The notes below the pieces were generated by a model. It had not been told where the DNA came from and searched no databases. It saw only the letters and a program-made list of their open reading frames with translations. This document shows positions 22,041 to 30,700 of a stretch of DNA of 49,004 bases, one piece after another. The DNA comes from an uncultured Oscillospiraceae bacterium (GTDB lineage: Bacteria > Bacillota > Clostridia > Oscillospirales > Ruminococcaceae), in contig CATJCP010000438.1 in NCBI GenBank assembly GCA_949737515.1, positions 1 to 49,004 on the forward strand, given 5' to 3'. Positions within the stretch are counted from its first letter, which is position 1; each line of letters starts with the position of its first letter. Position numbers and translations under genes: made by a program.

Positions 22041-24218
22041 ATGAGAAATGATATAGACGACCTGTTAAACTCTTTTTTTATGGGCGGAAAGTCAAACGCC
22101 GGATACCGGCTGGGACCGCCTACCCCAGAGGTGATGGACCGTGTCCGCCGCCAAATGGAAAAGCTGGAGGATCAGACCAACGAGGATATAGACCGGACCA
22201 ACAAGGAGACCCAGCGCCTGGAGGAACAGGTTGAAAAGGAAAGCAAGGGCGTTATCAAACCCAAAAGGGTCCCTTTCCCAGCGCAGCCTGCCAAAATTGA
22301 GGATGTGATCAATGACACCCAAAACCAGCTGGCGGAGATAAGCCGCCAGCTGAAGAGGGACGGCGTTACTGTCCCGGCAGTGGAAAAAAGGGAGCAGCCG
22401 CAGCCACAGAGGCAGACAGAACTGAAGCTCCAGGGCAGAAGCGCGGAAATGCAGACGGCGGTTGACCGCATGGCCGCCTTTTCCGGGCTGGCCGAGGTGC
22501 TGGAGCCGAGAATCATAGGGCAGCGGGAATATTTAAAGAGTTTGGCCATCGCCTTTAAACGCCCCCTGGTGATGGAGCGGGGGACACAGGAGGTCCAGGG
22601 CCTTGTGATGATCACCGGGCCCAAGGGCAGCGGACGCCACACAGGGCTGAACGCAGTTGTGGAAGAGTTGGCCAAACGGGGGGCGCTCAAGAGCGGAGAG
22701 GTGGAGACCTTGGATCTTTCCCTCTATGGGGAGCAGGAGGATGCCAAGCTCTTCGTACAGGACCTTTACCGCGCCCTTCACCAGGAGGCCCCGGTGGTGG
22801 TGATGGAGGGGTGCGAAAACTGCCATCCGGCAGTGCGGAGCATGGTGATCCGCCTGGCGCGGCAGCGCGCCCTTCAGATGGATAAGCGGTATGTGGAGCA
22901 GAAGGGGATGCTGGTGGAGGCCGGCACCGCCTTGACAGCAGGCTCGGTAGGGGAGTTGTGCCCGTCGGGAAAATATTTGGTGTTCCTGTTCCAGGGGGGC
23001 TGGAAAAAGGAGCAGGTGGCGGATATGATGGGCGCCTCCTTCCTCAACGCCATGGACGACCAGTGCGAGACCTATCCCCTGGACCAAAAGCAGGTTCGGA
23101 TGATTGCCGCCAATATGGCGGACAGTATTGTGGAGCGGGCTCATCAAAAGCTGGGCTTCATGTTGAGTGGACGGGAGGCAATGGAGACCTATTTCCGGGC
23201 GTCCTTTTCCACGGCGACGGGGATGCACGGCATGGTCCAGGCGTCGGACCGGTGCTACAAGGCGCTGGCGGAATACCGTCTGCGGGAGGATTACCCCATT
23301 CCCTGCGACGTGGAGATACGCCATGGGGAGATGGGGCTTAGAGTTTCCTTTAATTCGGATATGCAGTGGAGCGACCTGTTCGCCCTCCTGCCCAAGGAGT
23401 ACCAAGGGGAGATCGCCAGGGTAAAGGAGGAGCTGGCCCATGTGGTGGGGCTGCAGCAGGTGAAGGATTATGTGCTGGCCTTGGAGAACCATTACCGCAT
23501 CCTTTCGGTCCGAAGCGAAAAGGGGCTGAAGGGCGACATGCCCTCCATGCACATGATCTTTACCGGAAACCCCGGCACCGGCAAGACCACCATCGCCCGT
23601 CTGGTGGCCAAGTATCTGAAGGCCATTGGGGCCCTTTCCGGCGGACAGCTGGTGGAGGTCACCAGGGCCGACCTGGTGGGACGTTATGTGGGGCATACCG
23701 CTCCCCTGACCACCCAGGTGATCCAGTCGGCCCTGGGAGGGGTGCTTTTTATCGACGAGGCTTACTCCCTGTTCCGGGGTCACGACGATTCCTTTGGACT
23801 GGAAGCCATCGACGCCTTAGTCAAGGGGATGGAGGACAACCGGGATGATTTAGTGGTCATATTGGCGGGATATTCTGACGAGATGGCCTATTTCCTCAAC
23901 GCCAATTCCGGTCTGCGGTCCAGGTTCCCCCACATCATCCAGTTCCCGGACTACTCGGCGGATGAGCTGATGGACATTACCTCCCAGATTGCCATTGGGA
24001 AGGGATACCGCCTGGACGACGACTGCCAAACCTCCCTGTACCACTATTATGCCCGTAAGCAGCTGGAAAACGCGCGGGAGAGCGGCAACGGGCGCATGGC
24101 CCGGAACCTGGTGGAGCAGGCCATCCTGAACCAGTCGAAGCGGATCAGCCTCCTGCCCTTTATCAACAAGCGGGAGGAGCTGGAGCTGCTGAAAATCGTG
24201 GATTTCCAGCTGGACTGA
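22041..24218 (+). CDS. Double-AAA ATPase with C-terminal CbbX/SpoVK-like module
   Basis: A 725-residue protein. Residues 1-150 are charged and coiled-coil-like (RRQMEKLEDQTNEDIDRT, quoted in part). Residues about 160-420 resemble a ClpA/ClpB-type AAA module that has lost its catalytic residues: the P-loop reads GPKGSGRHT (about 193-201) with Arg in place of Lys, and the Walker B position reads VVVMEG. Residues about 450-725 are an intact CbbX/SpoVK AAA domain with Walker A GNPGTGKTT (about 509), VGHTAPLTTQVIQSALGGVL, Walker B VLFIDEAYSLF and a sensor region AGYSDEM..GLRSRFPH. This half is typical of proteins annotated as stage V sporulation protein K or Rubisco-activase-like. The role is unknown; a remodelling or scaffold function with one active ring is inferred. 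A strong ATG start follows GAGGAGCGG. Confidence 0.75.
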   Translation: MRNDIDDLLNSFFMGGKSNAGYRLGPPTPEVMDRVRRQMEKLEDQTNEDIDRTNKETQRLEEQVEKESKGVIKPKRVPFPAQPAKIEDVINDTQNQLAEISRQLKRDGVTVPAVEKREQPQPQRQTELKLQGRSAEMQTAVDRMAAFSGLAEVLEPRIIGQREYLKSLAIAFKRPLVMERGTQEVQGLVMITGPKGSGRHTGLNAVVEELAKRGALKSGEVETLDLSLYGEQEDAKLFVQDLYRALHQEAPVVVMEGCENCHPAVRSMVIRLARQRALQMDKRYVEQKGMLVEAGTALTAGSVGELCPSGKYLVFLFQGGWKKEQVADMMGASFLNAMDDQCETYPLDQKQVRMIAANMADSIVERAHQKLGFMLSGREAMETYFRASFSTATGMHGMVQASDRCYKALAEYRLREDYPIPCDVEIRHGEMGLRVSFNSDMQWSDLFALLPKEYQGEIARVKEELAHVVGLQQVKDYVLALENHYRILSVRSEKGLKGDMPSMHMIFTGNPGTGKTTIARLVAKYLKAIGALSGGQLVEVTRADLVGRYVGHTAPLTTQVIQSALGGVLFIDEAYSLFRGHDDSFGLEAIDALVKGMEDNRDDLVVILAGYSDEMAYFLNANSGLRSRFPHIIQFPDYSADELMDITSQIAIGKGYRLDDDCQTSLYHYYARKQLENARESGNGRMARNLVEQAILNQSKRISLLPFINKREELELLKIVDFQLD

Positions 24219-24318
24219 CCGGCTGAAGGGGAAAATCATGGGTTAGAGGCTTTTTGGTGGGAGCATAAGATTTATCCCGCGAAAAGTCCCTGACCCTATA
24301 TCATATTTTCCAAATTTG

Positions 24319-24327
24319 TGGTACAAT
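24319..24327 (+). promoter_or_regulatory. Extended -10 promoter of the M3 oligopeptidase gene
   Basis: TGG-TACAAT followed by AGAAAAAG. No good -35 at 17 bases (TATCAT). The element closely resembles the one before the AAA gene. Confidence 0.45.
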
Positions 24328-24413
24328 AGAAAAAGCGACACAGCGACCGGGCCGCTCTCCCCAGGCATTCCCCGCCGGACAGAGCGTGTCCAAATTCAAA
24401 CGGAGGTGTTACT

Positions 24414-26114
24414 GTGACAAAATTTTCGGAAATGACCTACACACGCCCCGACCTGCCCGCCTACGAGGCAGAACTGAAGGCCCACATTGAGCGGGTGAAA
24501 ACCGCCAGCAGCTGGGAAACCCTGCGCACAGAGTGGATCGCCCAGGACAAAAGACGGCGCGACCTGATGAATATGCGCAACATTGCCCATATCCGCAACA
24601 CGGTCAATACCCAGGACAGCTTCTACGAAGGGGAAATGAGCTATTTTAACGCCAATATGCCCGCCATCTCCCTGCTGGAGCGCAGGGCGGAGACGGCCCT
24701 GCTGGCATCCCCCTACCTGGAGCAGTTTGAAAAAGAATTCGGCAGCATCCTGGTTAAAACCATGCAGAGCAACCAGCGCCTGGCAGACGAGCGCCTGATT
24801 CCCCTCCAGGTTCGGGAGTCCGAGCTGGCCCAGAAGTACTCCAAGGTTTCCGCCACAGCGGTGGCTGATTTCCGTGGGGAACGGTGCAATCTGTACGGCC
24901 TGCTCAAGGCAATGCAGTCCACTGACCGGGAGATCCGCCGGGAGGCGTTCCTGGCCTGGGCGGGGCTGTATGAGAAAATCGCCCCTCAGCTGGACGAGGT
25001 GTACAGCGAGATGATCCAGGTGCGTTCTGAAATGGCCAAAATTTTGGGCTTCTCCAACTACACCGAAATGGCCTACCTGACCCGCCGCCGCTTTGACTAC
25101 ACCGCTGAGGATACTGCCCGGTTCCGCCAGAAGGTCAAAGAGGTCATTACTCCGGCCTGCGCCAGGTATTTTGAGAAGCAGCGGGTCCGCCTGGGGATCG
25201 AAAAGCTTCACTGGTATGACGAATCCCTGGAATTCCCGGAGGGGAACGCAGATCCCGAGGGCACCAAGGACGAGCTTTTGGCCAAGGCCTTGGAGATGTA
25301 CAAGGAGCTTTCTCCGGAGACAGGGGAGTTCTTCCAGTATATGATGGACGGAGAGCTGTTTGACCTGGAAAGCAAGCCCGGCAAACGTCCCGGCGGCTAC
25401 TGCACCTCCCTGCCCGCGCTCCATTCTCCCTTTATCTTCGCCAACTTTAACGGCACTGCCGCCGATATCGGCGTCCTGACCCATGAGGCGGGCCATGCCT
25501 TTGAGAACTACACCGCCAGCCGCAGGCTGACCTTAATAGACCAGACCCACTCCACCAGCGAGATCAACGAGATCCACTCCATGGCCATGGAGCATTTCAC
25601 CTACCCCTGGATGGAGAAATTCTTTGACGATAAAACGTCGAAGTATCTGTTCAGCCACCTGTGGGGCGCTCTGAACGTGCTGCCCTATATGTGCTGTGTG
25701 GACGAGTTCCAGCACAGGATTTACGACAATCCCGCTATGACTCCAGACCAATGGCGCGGCGTCTGGCATGAGCTGGAGCAGGAATATATGCCCTGGAGGG
25801 ACTACGACGGGAATCCCTTCCTGGCCGGCGGCGGCTTTTGGATGCAGAAGCAGCACATTTTCCTCTTCCCGTTCTATTACATTGAGTATGCTCTGGCCCA
25901 GATCTGCGCTTTCCAGCTGTATCTGCGGATGACGGAGGACCGGGAGCGGGCATGGGCGGATTACCTCAGACTTTGCCAGGCCGGAGGCAGCCTTGGATAT
26001 TTCGAGCTGCTGGAACTGGCGAACCTGGAGAACCCATTCCGCGGCAACACAGTGGCGGATACCATCAACGCTGTGACCAAAGCTCTGGACAAGATGGAGC
26101 AGGCCCTGAAATAA
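24414..26114 (+). CDS. M3 family oligoendopeptidase (PepF-like)
   Basis: This cytosolic zinc oligopeptidase has 566 residues, the usual size for the M3B PepF-like group. The catalytic motif is HEAGH in IGVLTHEAGHAFENYTASR, and the third ligand Glu lies about 25 residues on in STSEINEIHSMAMEHF. Other family segments are GYCTSLPALHSPFIFANFNGT, IEYALAQICAFQLY and RDYDGNPFLAGGGFWMQKQHIF. It trims peptides of roughly 6-20 residues for amino-acid salvage. It starts at GTG with GGAGGTG seven bases upstream and is monocistronic between an extended -10 promoter and a strong bidirectional terminator. Confidence 0.92.
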   Translation: MTKFSEMTYTRPDLPAYEAELKAHIERVKTASSWETLRTEWIAQDKRRRDLMNMRNIAHIRNTVNTQDSFYEGEMSYFNANMPAISLLERRAETALLASPYLEQFEKEFGSILVKTMQSNQRLADERLIPLQVRESELAQKYSKVSATAVADFRGERCNLYGLLKAMQSTDREIRREAFLAWAGLYEKIAPQLDEVYSEMIQVRSEMAKILGFSNYTEMAYLTRRRFDYTAEDTARFRQKVKEVITPACARYFEKQRVRLGIEKLHWYDESLEFPEGNADPEGTKDELLAKALEMYKELSPETGEFFQYMMDGELFDLESKPGKRPGGYCTSLPALHSPFIFANFNGTAADIGVLTHEAGHAFENYTASRRLTLIDQTHSTSEINEIHSMAMEHFTYPWMEKFFDDKTSKYLFSHLWGALNVLPYMCCVDEFQHRIYDNPAMTPDQWRGVWHELEQEYMPWRDYDGNPFLAGGGFWMQKQHIFLFPFYYIEYALAQICAFQLYLRMTEDRERAWADYLRLCQAGGSLGYFELLELANLENPFRGNTVADTINAVTKALDKMEQALK

Positions 26115-26135
26115 GGCGTAAAACTCTTTTAGCGG

Positions 26136-26166
26136 AAAAAGGCGCGGGGAAGTCCCGGGCCTTTTT
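26136..26166. terminator. Bidirectional terminator after the M3 oligopeptidase
   Basis: AAAAAGGC (26136-26143) pairs with GCCTTTTT (26159-26166); inside it CGGG pairs with CCCG around a five-base loop. Strong on the plus strand and usable on the minus strand. Confidence 0.85.
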
Positions 26167-26331
26167 CTGGTTCCGGAATTTTGCATCCCCATATCTGGTT
26201 TAGCCGCAGTAATGCTGGCATAAGTGAGAATTTTGCCGATTTTCTTGGACCATGGGTTAAAAAAGTGGCAAGGGAGGACTATAGAGGCATATTCCTTGCC
26301 CTTTGTTCATGGATTTTTTGTATATGTTCCC

Positions 26332-26360
26332 TTGAAAAAGCTCATATGTTTTAGTATAAT
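26332..26360 (+). promoter_or_regulatory. Promoter of the Rpn/PDDEXK nuclease gene
   Basis: TTGAAA (26332-26337), 17-base spacer, perfect TATAAT (26355-26360). Between the terminator at 26166 and this promoter nothing else is seen. Confidence 0.7.
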
Positions 26361-26416
26361 GAAATTGGGAAGATGGATGAGCTCAGCTGCAGAAGAGAGA
26401 AAGGCGGAATAGAGGC

Positions 26417-27475
26417 TTGAAAGCAGATACAATCACCAAGGAATATCTGTCGGATACATCTATTTTTGCGGATGTATTTAACTACTACATTTATAATGGT
26501 GAACAGGTTATCCGCGGGGAGCAGCTGGAGGAGTGTGACCCGACGGCGATTGCCCTGCCCTATGGAGCTGATGGAGCGGCGGTACCGGTGCAGAAATTTC
26601 GGGATGTGCAGAAAATGTACACTGCGAAGACAGATGGGAAGCTGGAGTATATTCTGTACGGCTTGGAATCCCAGGCGGGAATCCATTATGCGGCCCCGGT
26701 GAAAAATCATCTGTATGATGCCATTGAATATGCCAGCCAGGTGGAAGAGGCGGCGCGATCCCATCGAAAAACCGTGAAGCAAAAGGAGAGAAAACCAACT
26801 TCCGGGGAGTTTCTCAGCGGATTTTGGAAAGGCGACCGTTTGATTCCGTCAATTACGGTGATGATATATTTTGGGGCGGAAAAATGGGATGGACCGCTGA
26901 GCCTGTTTGAAATGCTGGAAACGGAGGATCCGCGGATATTATCATTTATAGACAATTTCCATCTCAGGCTGATTGCCCCGGAGCAGATGACAAATGAAGA
27001 GATTATGAAATTTCAGACAAGTCTGCGGGAGGTGCTGTTATTCATCAAATATTCCAAGGATAAGGACCAGTTAAAACAGATCATGAAGATGAATGAAAAA
27101 AGATTCCGGGAAGTGGAACGGAGAGCGGCGGATGTGATTAAGGCAGTCACAAATGCGGATTTGCGATATGAAGAAAGCGGGGGAGAAGTGGATATGTGTC
27201 AAGCGTTGCAGGAAATGCAGATGGAAGCAGAAGCTAAGGGCATGGCCGAAGGTCAAACGCAGGGATTAGCAAAAGGCTTGTCCCAGGGTTTGTCCCAGGG
27301 TTTGTCTCAGGGTTTGAAACAAGGGCTGGAGCAGGGCAAATTGATACAGTCAAAGGAGATTGCAAAAAATTTCTATAGGCTTGGTTTGGATGTGGAGCAG
27401 ATTGCCCAGGGCGTAGGGTATGATGTGGAGACGGTCAAGGGATGGATCATATACCCAAATGGCAGCCAAAACTAA
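26417..27475 (+). CDS. Rpn/PD-(D/E)XK nuclease family protein (transposase-like, PDDEXK_2)
   Basis: A 352-residue member of the large family of PD-(D/E)XK putative transposases/recombination-promoting nucleases seen in many copies in gut Clostridia. Typical segments are LSDTSIFADVFNYYIYNG, FRDVQKMYTAK..YILYGLESQAGIHYAAPVKNHLYDAIEY (Glu-Ser-Gln like the E-x-Q/K active-site strand), and ITVMIYFGAEKWDGPLSL. The C-terminus carries a Gly/Gln repeat (AKGMAEGQTQGLAKGLSQGL, then more GLSQ units) encoded by 12-bp tandem repeats. A helix-turn-helix-like end follows: LDVEQIAQGVGYDVETVKGWI. The start is TTG (26417) with only a weak SD. Rpn relatives cut DNA and promote recombination-type events; whether this copy is active is unknown. 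Confidence 0.78.
   Translation: MKADTITKEYLSDTSIFADVFNYYIYNGEQVIRGEQLEECDPTAIALPYGADGAAVPVQKFRDVQKMYTAKTDGKLEYILYGLESQAGIHYAAPVKNHLYDAIEYASQVEEAARSHRKTVKQKERKPTSGEFLSGFWKGDRLIPSITVMIYFGAEKWDGPLSLFEMLETEDPRILSFIDNFHLRLIAPEQMTNEEIMKFQTSLREVLLFIKYSKDKDQLKQIMKMNEKRFREVERRAADVIKAVTNADLRYEESGGEVDMCQALQEMQMEAEAKGMAEGQTQGLAKGLSQGLSQGLSQGLKQGLEQGKLIQSKEIAKNFYRLGLDVEQIAQGVGYDVETVKGWIIYPNGSQN
27275..27322 (+). repeat. 12-bp tandem repeats in the nuclease gene
   Basis: GGCTTGTCCCAG, GGTTTGTCCCAG, GGTTTGTCTCAG and a degenerate fourth unit follow each other (27275-27322) and encode repeated G-L-S-Q. Copy number changes would add or remove four residues without a frameshift. Similar Gly/Gln repeats end many Rpn-family proteins. 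Confidence 0.8.
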
Positions 27476-27490
27476 ACTTTATCACAGCAG

Positions 27491-27517
27491 AACCGCCTCT
27501 GAAAAGGGGCGGTTTTT
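27491..27517 (+). terminator. Terminator of the nuclease gene
   Basis: AACCGCC (27491-27497) pairs with GGCGGTT (27508-27514), running into TTTTT and a second T-rich stretch. It is 16 bases after the stop codon. Confidence 0.85.
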
Positions 27518-27571
27518 CCTTTTTCTCTTTATAAAAAATGGTACAGAGGGAGAAAATACCAAAAAAATATC

Positions 27572-27580
27572 GGGGGGGGG
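27572..27580 (+). repeat. G9 homopolymer upstream of the adhesin promoter
   Basis: Nine consecutive G lie between an A-rich tract (AAAAAAATAT, 27561-27570, an UP-element-like sequence) and the -35 box starting at 27590. Length change would alter the phasing between the A-tract and the promoter. See findings. Confidence 0.75.
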
Positions 27581-27589
27581 TGTAAGGTA

Positions 27590-27618
27590 TTGTATCATTA
27601 AATAGATTGTGATATAAT
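27590..27618 (+). promoter_or_regulatory. Promoter of the giant adhesin gene
   Basis: TTGTAT (27590-27595), 17-base spacer ending in TGA (extended -10), perfect TATAAT (27613-27618). A leader of about 110 bases precedes the TTG start, with AAAAGGAGAGGG as SD. Confidence 0.75.
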
Positions 27619-27733
27619 TGGCACAAATAAGATGTCTGTATCTACGCCGCCGCAGCTGACGCAGATATACATATTTGCTCTGTTTTACCACAGGGCAAAG
27701 GGATATCGTCAAAGACAAAAGGAGAGGGTAAAT

Positions 27734-30700
27734 TTGAGAAGAAACCGTTTTTTGAAACAGTCTGTTGCGCTGGTCTTAAGCCTGTGTATGGTCTTTTCCA
27801 CTTTTGGCGGCATGGCCTTTGCCGAGGAAGAAGAGAGCAGTCTGTGCCCACATCACGCAGAGCACACAGCGGAATGTGGATATGAAGGCACTGGCCAATG
27901 CAATCATATCTGCGAAATATGTGCGCAACATGGTGAAGAGGAGACAGAGAAGGAAATTCCCAGAGATGAACCGCTGGAATCGGACGAAACTGGCCCAAAT
28001 TCTCAGCCCATTACCCCGGAGGATGAAGATTTAACACCCGGGGGGGGGTGGAACGAATTATTCTAACTGCGAGCATCATCCAGCTCATGATGAGAGCTGC
28101 GGATATGTAGAGGGAAAAAGCCCCTGCACCTTTGTTTGCGAGATATGCAATGGAGAGGATAAGGAAGATGAAGAGGATGAGCGCCTTTGCGAACATCATC
28201 CTGTCCATGACGAAAGCTGCGGATATATAGAAGGAGAAAGCCCCTGTACCTTTGTCTGCAAGATATGCAGCGGAGAGGGCGAGAAAGATGAAAAGGACGA
28301 GTACCTTTGCGAACATCACCCCGTCCATGACGAGAACTGCGGATATGTAGAGGGAGAAAGCCCCTGCACCTTTGTCTGCGAAATATGCAATGGAGAGGAT
28401 AAGAAAGATGAAAAGGATGAGCACCTTTGCGAACATCATCCTGTCCATGACGAGAACTGTGGCTACATAGAGGGAGAAAGCCCCTGCACCTTTGTCTGTG
28501 AAATATGCAATGGAGAGGATAAGAAAGATGAAAAGGATGAGCACCTTTGCGAACATCATCCTGTCCATGATGAGAGCTGCGGATATATAGAGGGAAAAAG
28601 CCCCTGTACCTTTGTCTGTGAGATATGCCGGGCGAGAAATGAAAACCTTTGCGAACACCATCCTGTCCATACCAAGGAATGCGGTTATATGGACGGGGTA
28701 TCTTCGTGTACTTTTTTCTGCCCTATATGTGCTGAAAGGATAGAAATTAAAAGCTGGGAATGGGTGGACGAGGAGGGCGCCTTGATATGGGATCGGCGGC
28801 GGGAAAGCTGGCTGTTGGTGGTAAACGCCAGTTCAGAATATCCGGTGAGCAAGGATGAGGTACTGGCATATCTGCCTACGGAAATCTCTGCTGTTTTGGC
28901 TGATGGGACAAAGCAGAAGGTTATGATTGCGTGGGATGAGGAACAGCTGGACATGTTAGACGGCAAGGCGTATGCTGGCAGCTGTACCATTCCGGCCTGC
29001 CTAGAGGATGGATTTTATATTTCAGATAAAGCCGGGAGGCTTCGCGTAACACTGGAGATGAATCATCCCAATGCCGCCGCACTTACAGAGGATGATTTGG
29101 CGGAGCATACTGTGCCAGGCCTGAATCCGCCTAATACAACGGTCAATTTGTTTGATTATTCGCTTTCGGAAGAGGTGGTAGAGTCTGCCTCTGATGATCG
29201 GATTTCTACAAAATTCAATGGCGAGGACTCAGGGGGCAATGGAAACCTAACGAAACATGTTCATAGAATGTTTCGGACGGACGGAACATTTGTGGAGAAT
29301 TATGGATTCGCCCGCCCCTCTGACGTCAATGAAGGGATCAACAAAAACCATCTTTTGCTGTTTGGCGACGGTATTTCCCATGCCGGACTTTGGAACAGGG
29401 GGGCGGGACGGTATTCCCCATACGGCCAGCTGTATGCAAATATGCAGGAAATTGTTCAAAGAAAATTGGTGAATGGATTTCCTGTGGTCAATCTGGATAA
29501 CGCCAAGAAAACATTGACCAATGAGAGTTTTACGGATCCGCGCCAATTGGCAGCACTAAATGGATTGGCTCCGTGGAACAGCTATCCTCCAGAAGATATT
29601 AAGAGTCTGCTTGATCAGGCGCCCTTTTTTGAAACTGCCGGAAATCCCAACAGGAAAAAAGTTGTTGAAAGCATTCGATATTATAACATTTCAGGTGATT
29701 GTACTGCTCTAACTTCAAAGTGGATACAGCCTTACAATGTTGCTCCTAATTCACAGGGGAATTATTATCCCAACCTTAGCGACATTGTTCTCAACCAGTG
29801 GGGTGAAACAAATCCAGATAACGCTTCTTCCAAACAGGAGTCCCTTGACTATTTGTTCGACACAGATAAGACGCATGATGGCAAGAGGGTTGTTGAAGAT
29901 GTAAAGGGCCTCTTCCAGATAGATGAAGAGGGTTACTATTACTATAATATGAGGTACAACTTTGCTGAGTACAGAGAGGTAGATGGTGAAAACCGCTTTA
30001 TCCTCTATGACAGCGGGGCAACTGTGCGAAGCGATGGCGACCAAGGCGACAGCATCGGAAATTTCTTTCCCTTTAACAAAGGGACTGAGGTTTTCAGCGG
30101 CATATCCGCTGATGGAGAGCTGGAAAGCGGCGTTCCCTGCAGCGGCAACAATATTAACCACTACTTGGGGATGACCGTGGAGCTGTCGTTCCGGCAGCCT
30201 ATCAATGGAAAGGTAAACATGGGAAGCGCGGGCGATCAGCCAATGGTCTTTAATTTCTCCGGGGACGACGACGTATGGATATTCGTCGATGACGTCCTGG
30301 TGCTGGACATTGGGGGGATTCACAGCGATCTCTATGGCATCATTGATTTTGCGACCGGCGACGTTTATGTTGGACAGGGCTTTGATATTAAAGGAATTCC
30401 CGACTATGAATCAGGGAAAATACCGGATCAATGCAACTTTCAAACTACCCTCAAAGAACAGTTTGAACTTGCGGGAGAGGATACCTCTTCCTTTAATGGC
30501 GGCACCTTTGCCAGCAATACCAGCCACACTCTGAAAATGTTTTATATGGAGCGGGGCAACTACGATTCCAGCCTGGCGCTGCGCTTCAACCTCCAGCCTT
30601 CCCTTTACCAGCAGATCAAAAAGGTGGACCAAAACGGGGATCCGCTGGAAAATGTAGAGTTTGCCCTTTACCCCGCTGAGCGTGCCGGAGGAGCAGGGGA

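Noticed and set aside
21824-22042. Minus-strand open frame of 72 codons in the mtaB-AAA intergenic region
   Set aside because: No SD, and it overlaps the AAA start region and both arms of an inverted repeat. Composition gives no recognisable protein.
28011-28670. Minus-strand open frame of 219 codons with repeated hydrophobic segments (MDRMMFAKVLILFIFLIL type), looking like a multi-pass membrane protein
   Set aside because: It is the exact antisense of the 120-bp repeats of the adhesin. The periodic hydrophobicity is the complement of Lys/Asp/Glu-rich spacers (AAG, GAT, GAA), and it lacks an SD.
28068-28730. Regularly spaced repeats considered as a CRISPR array
   Set aside because: The repeats are contiguous 120-bp coding units without unique spacers, in frame with a protein, and no cas gene is near.
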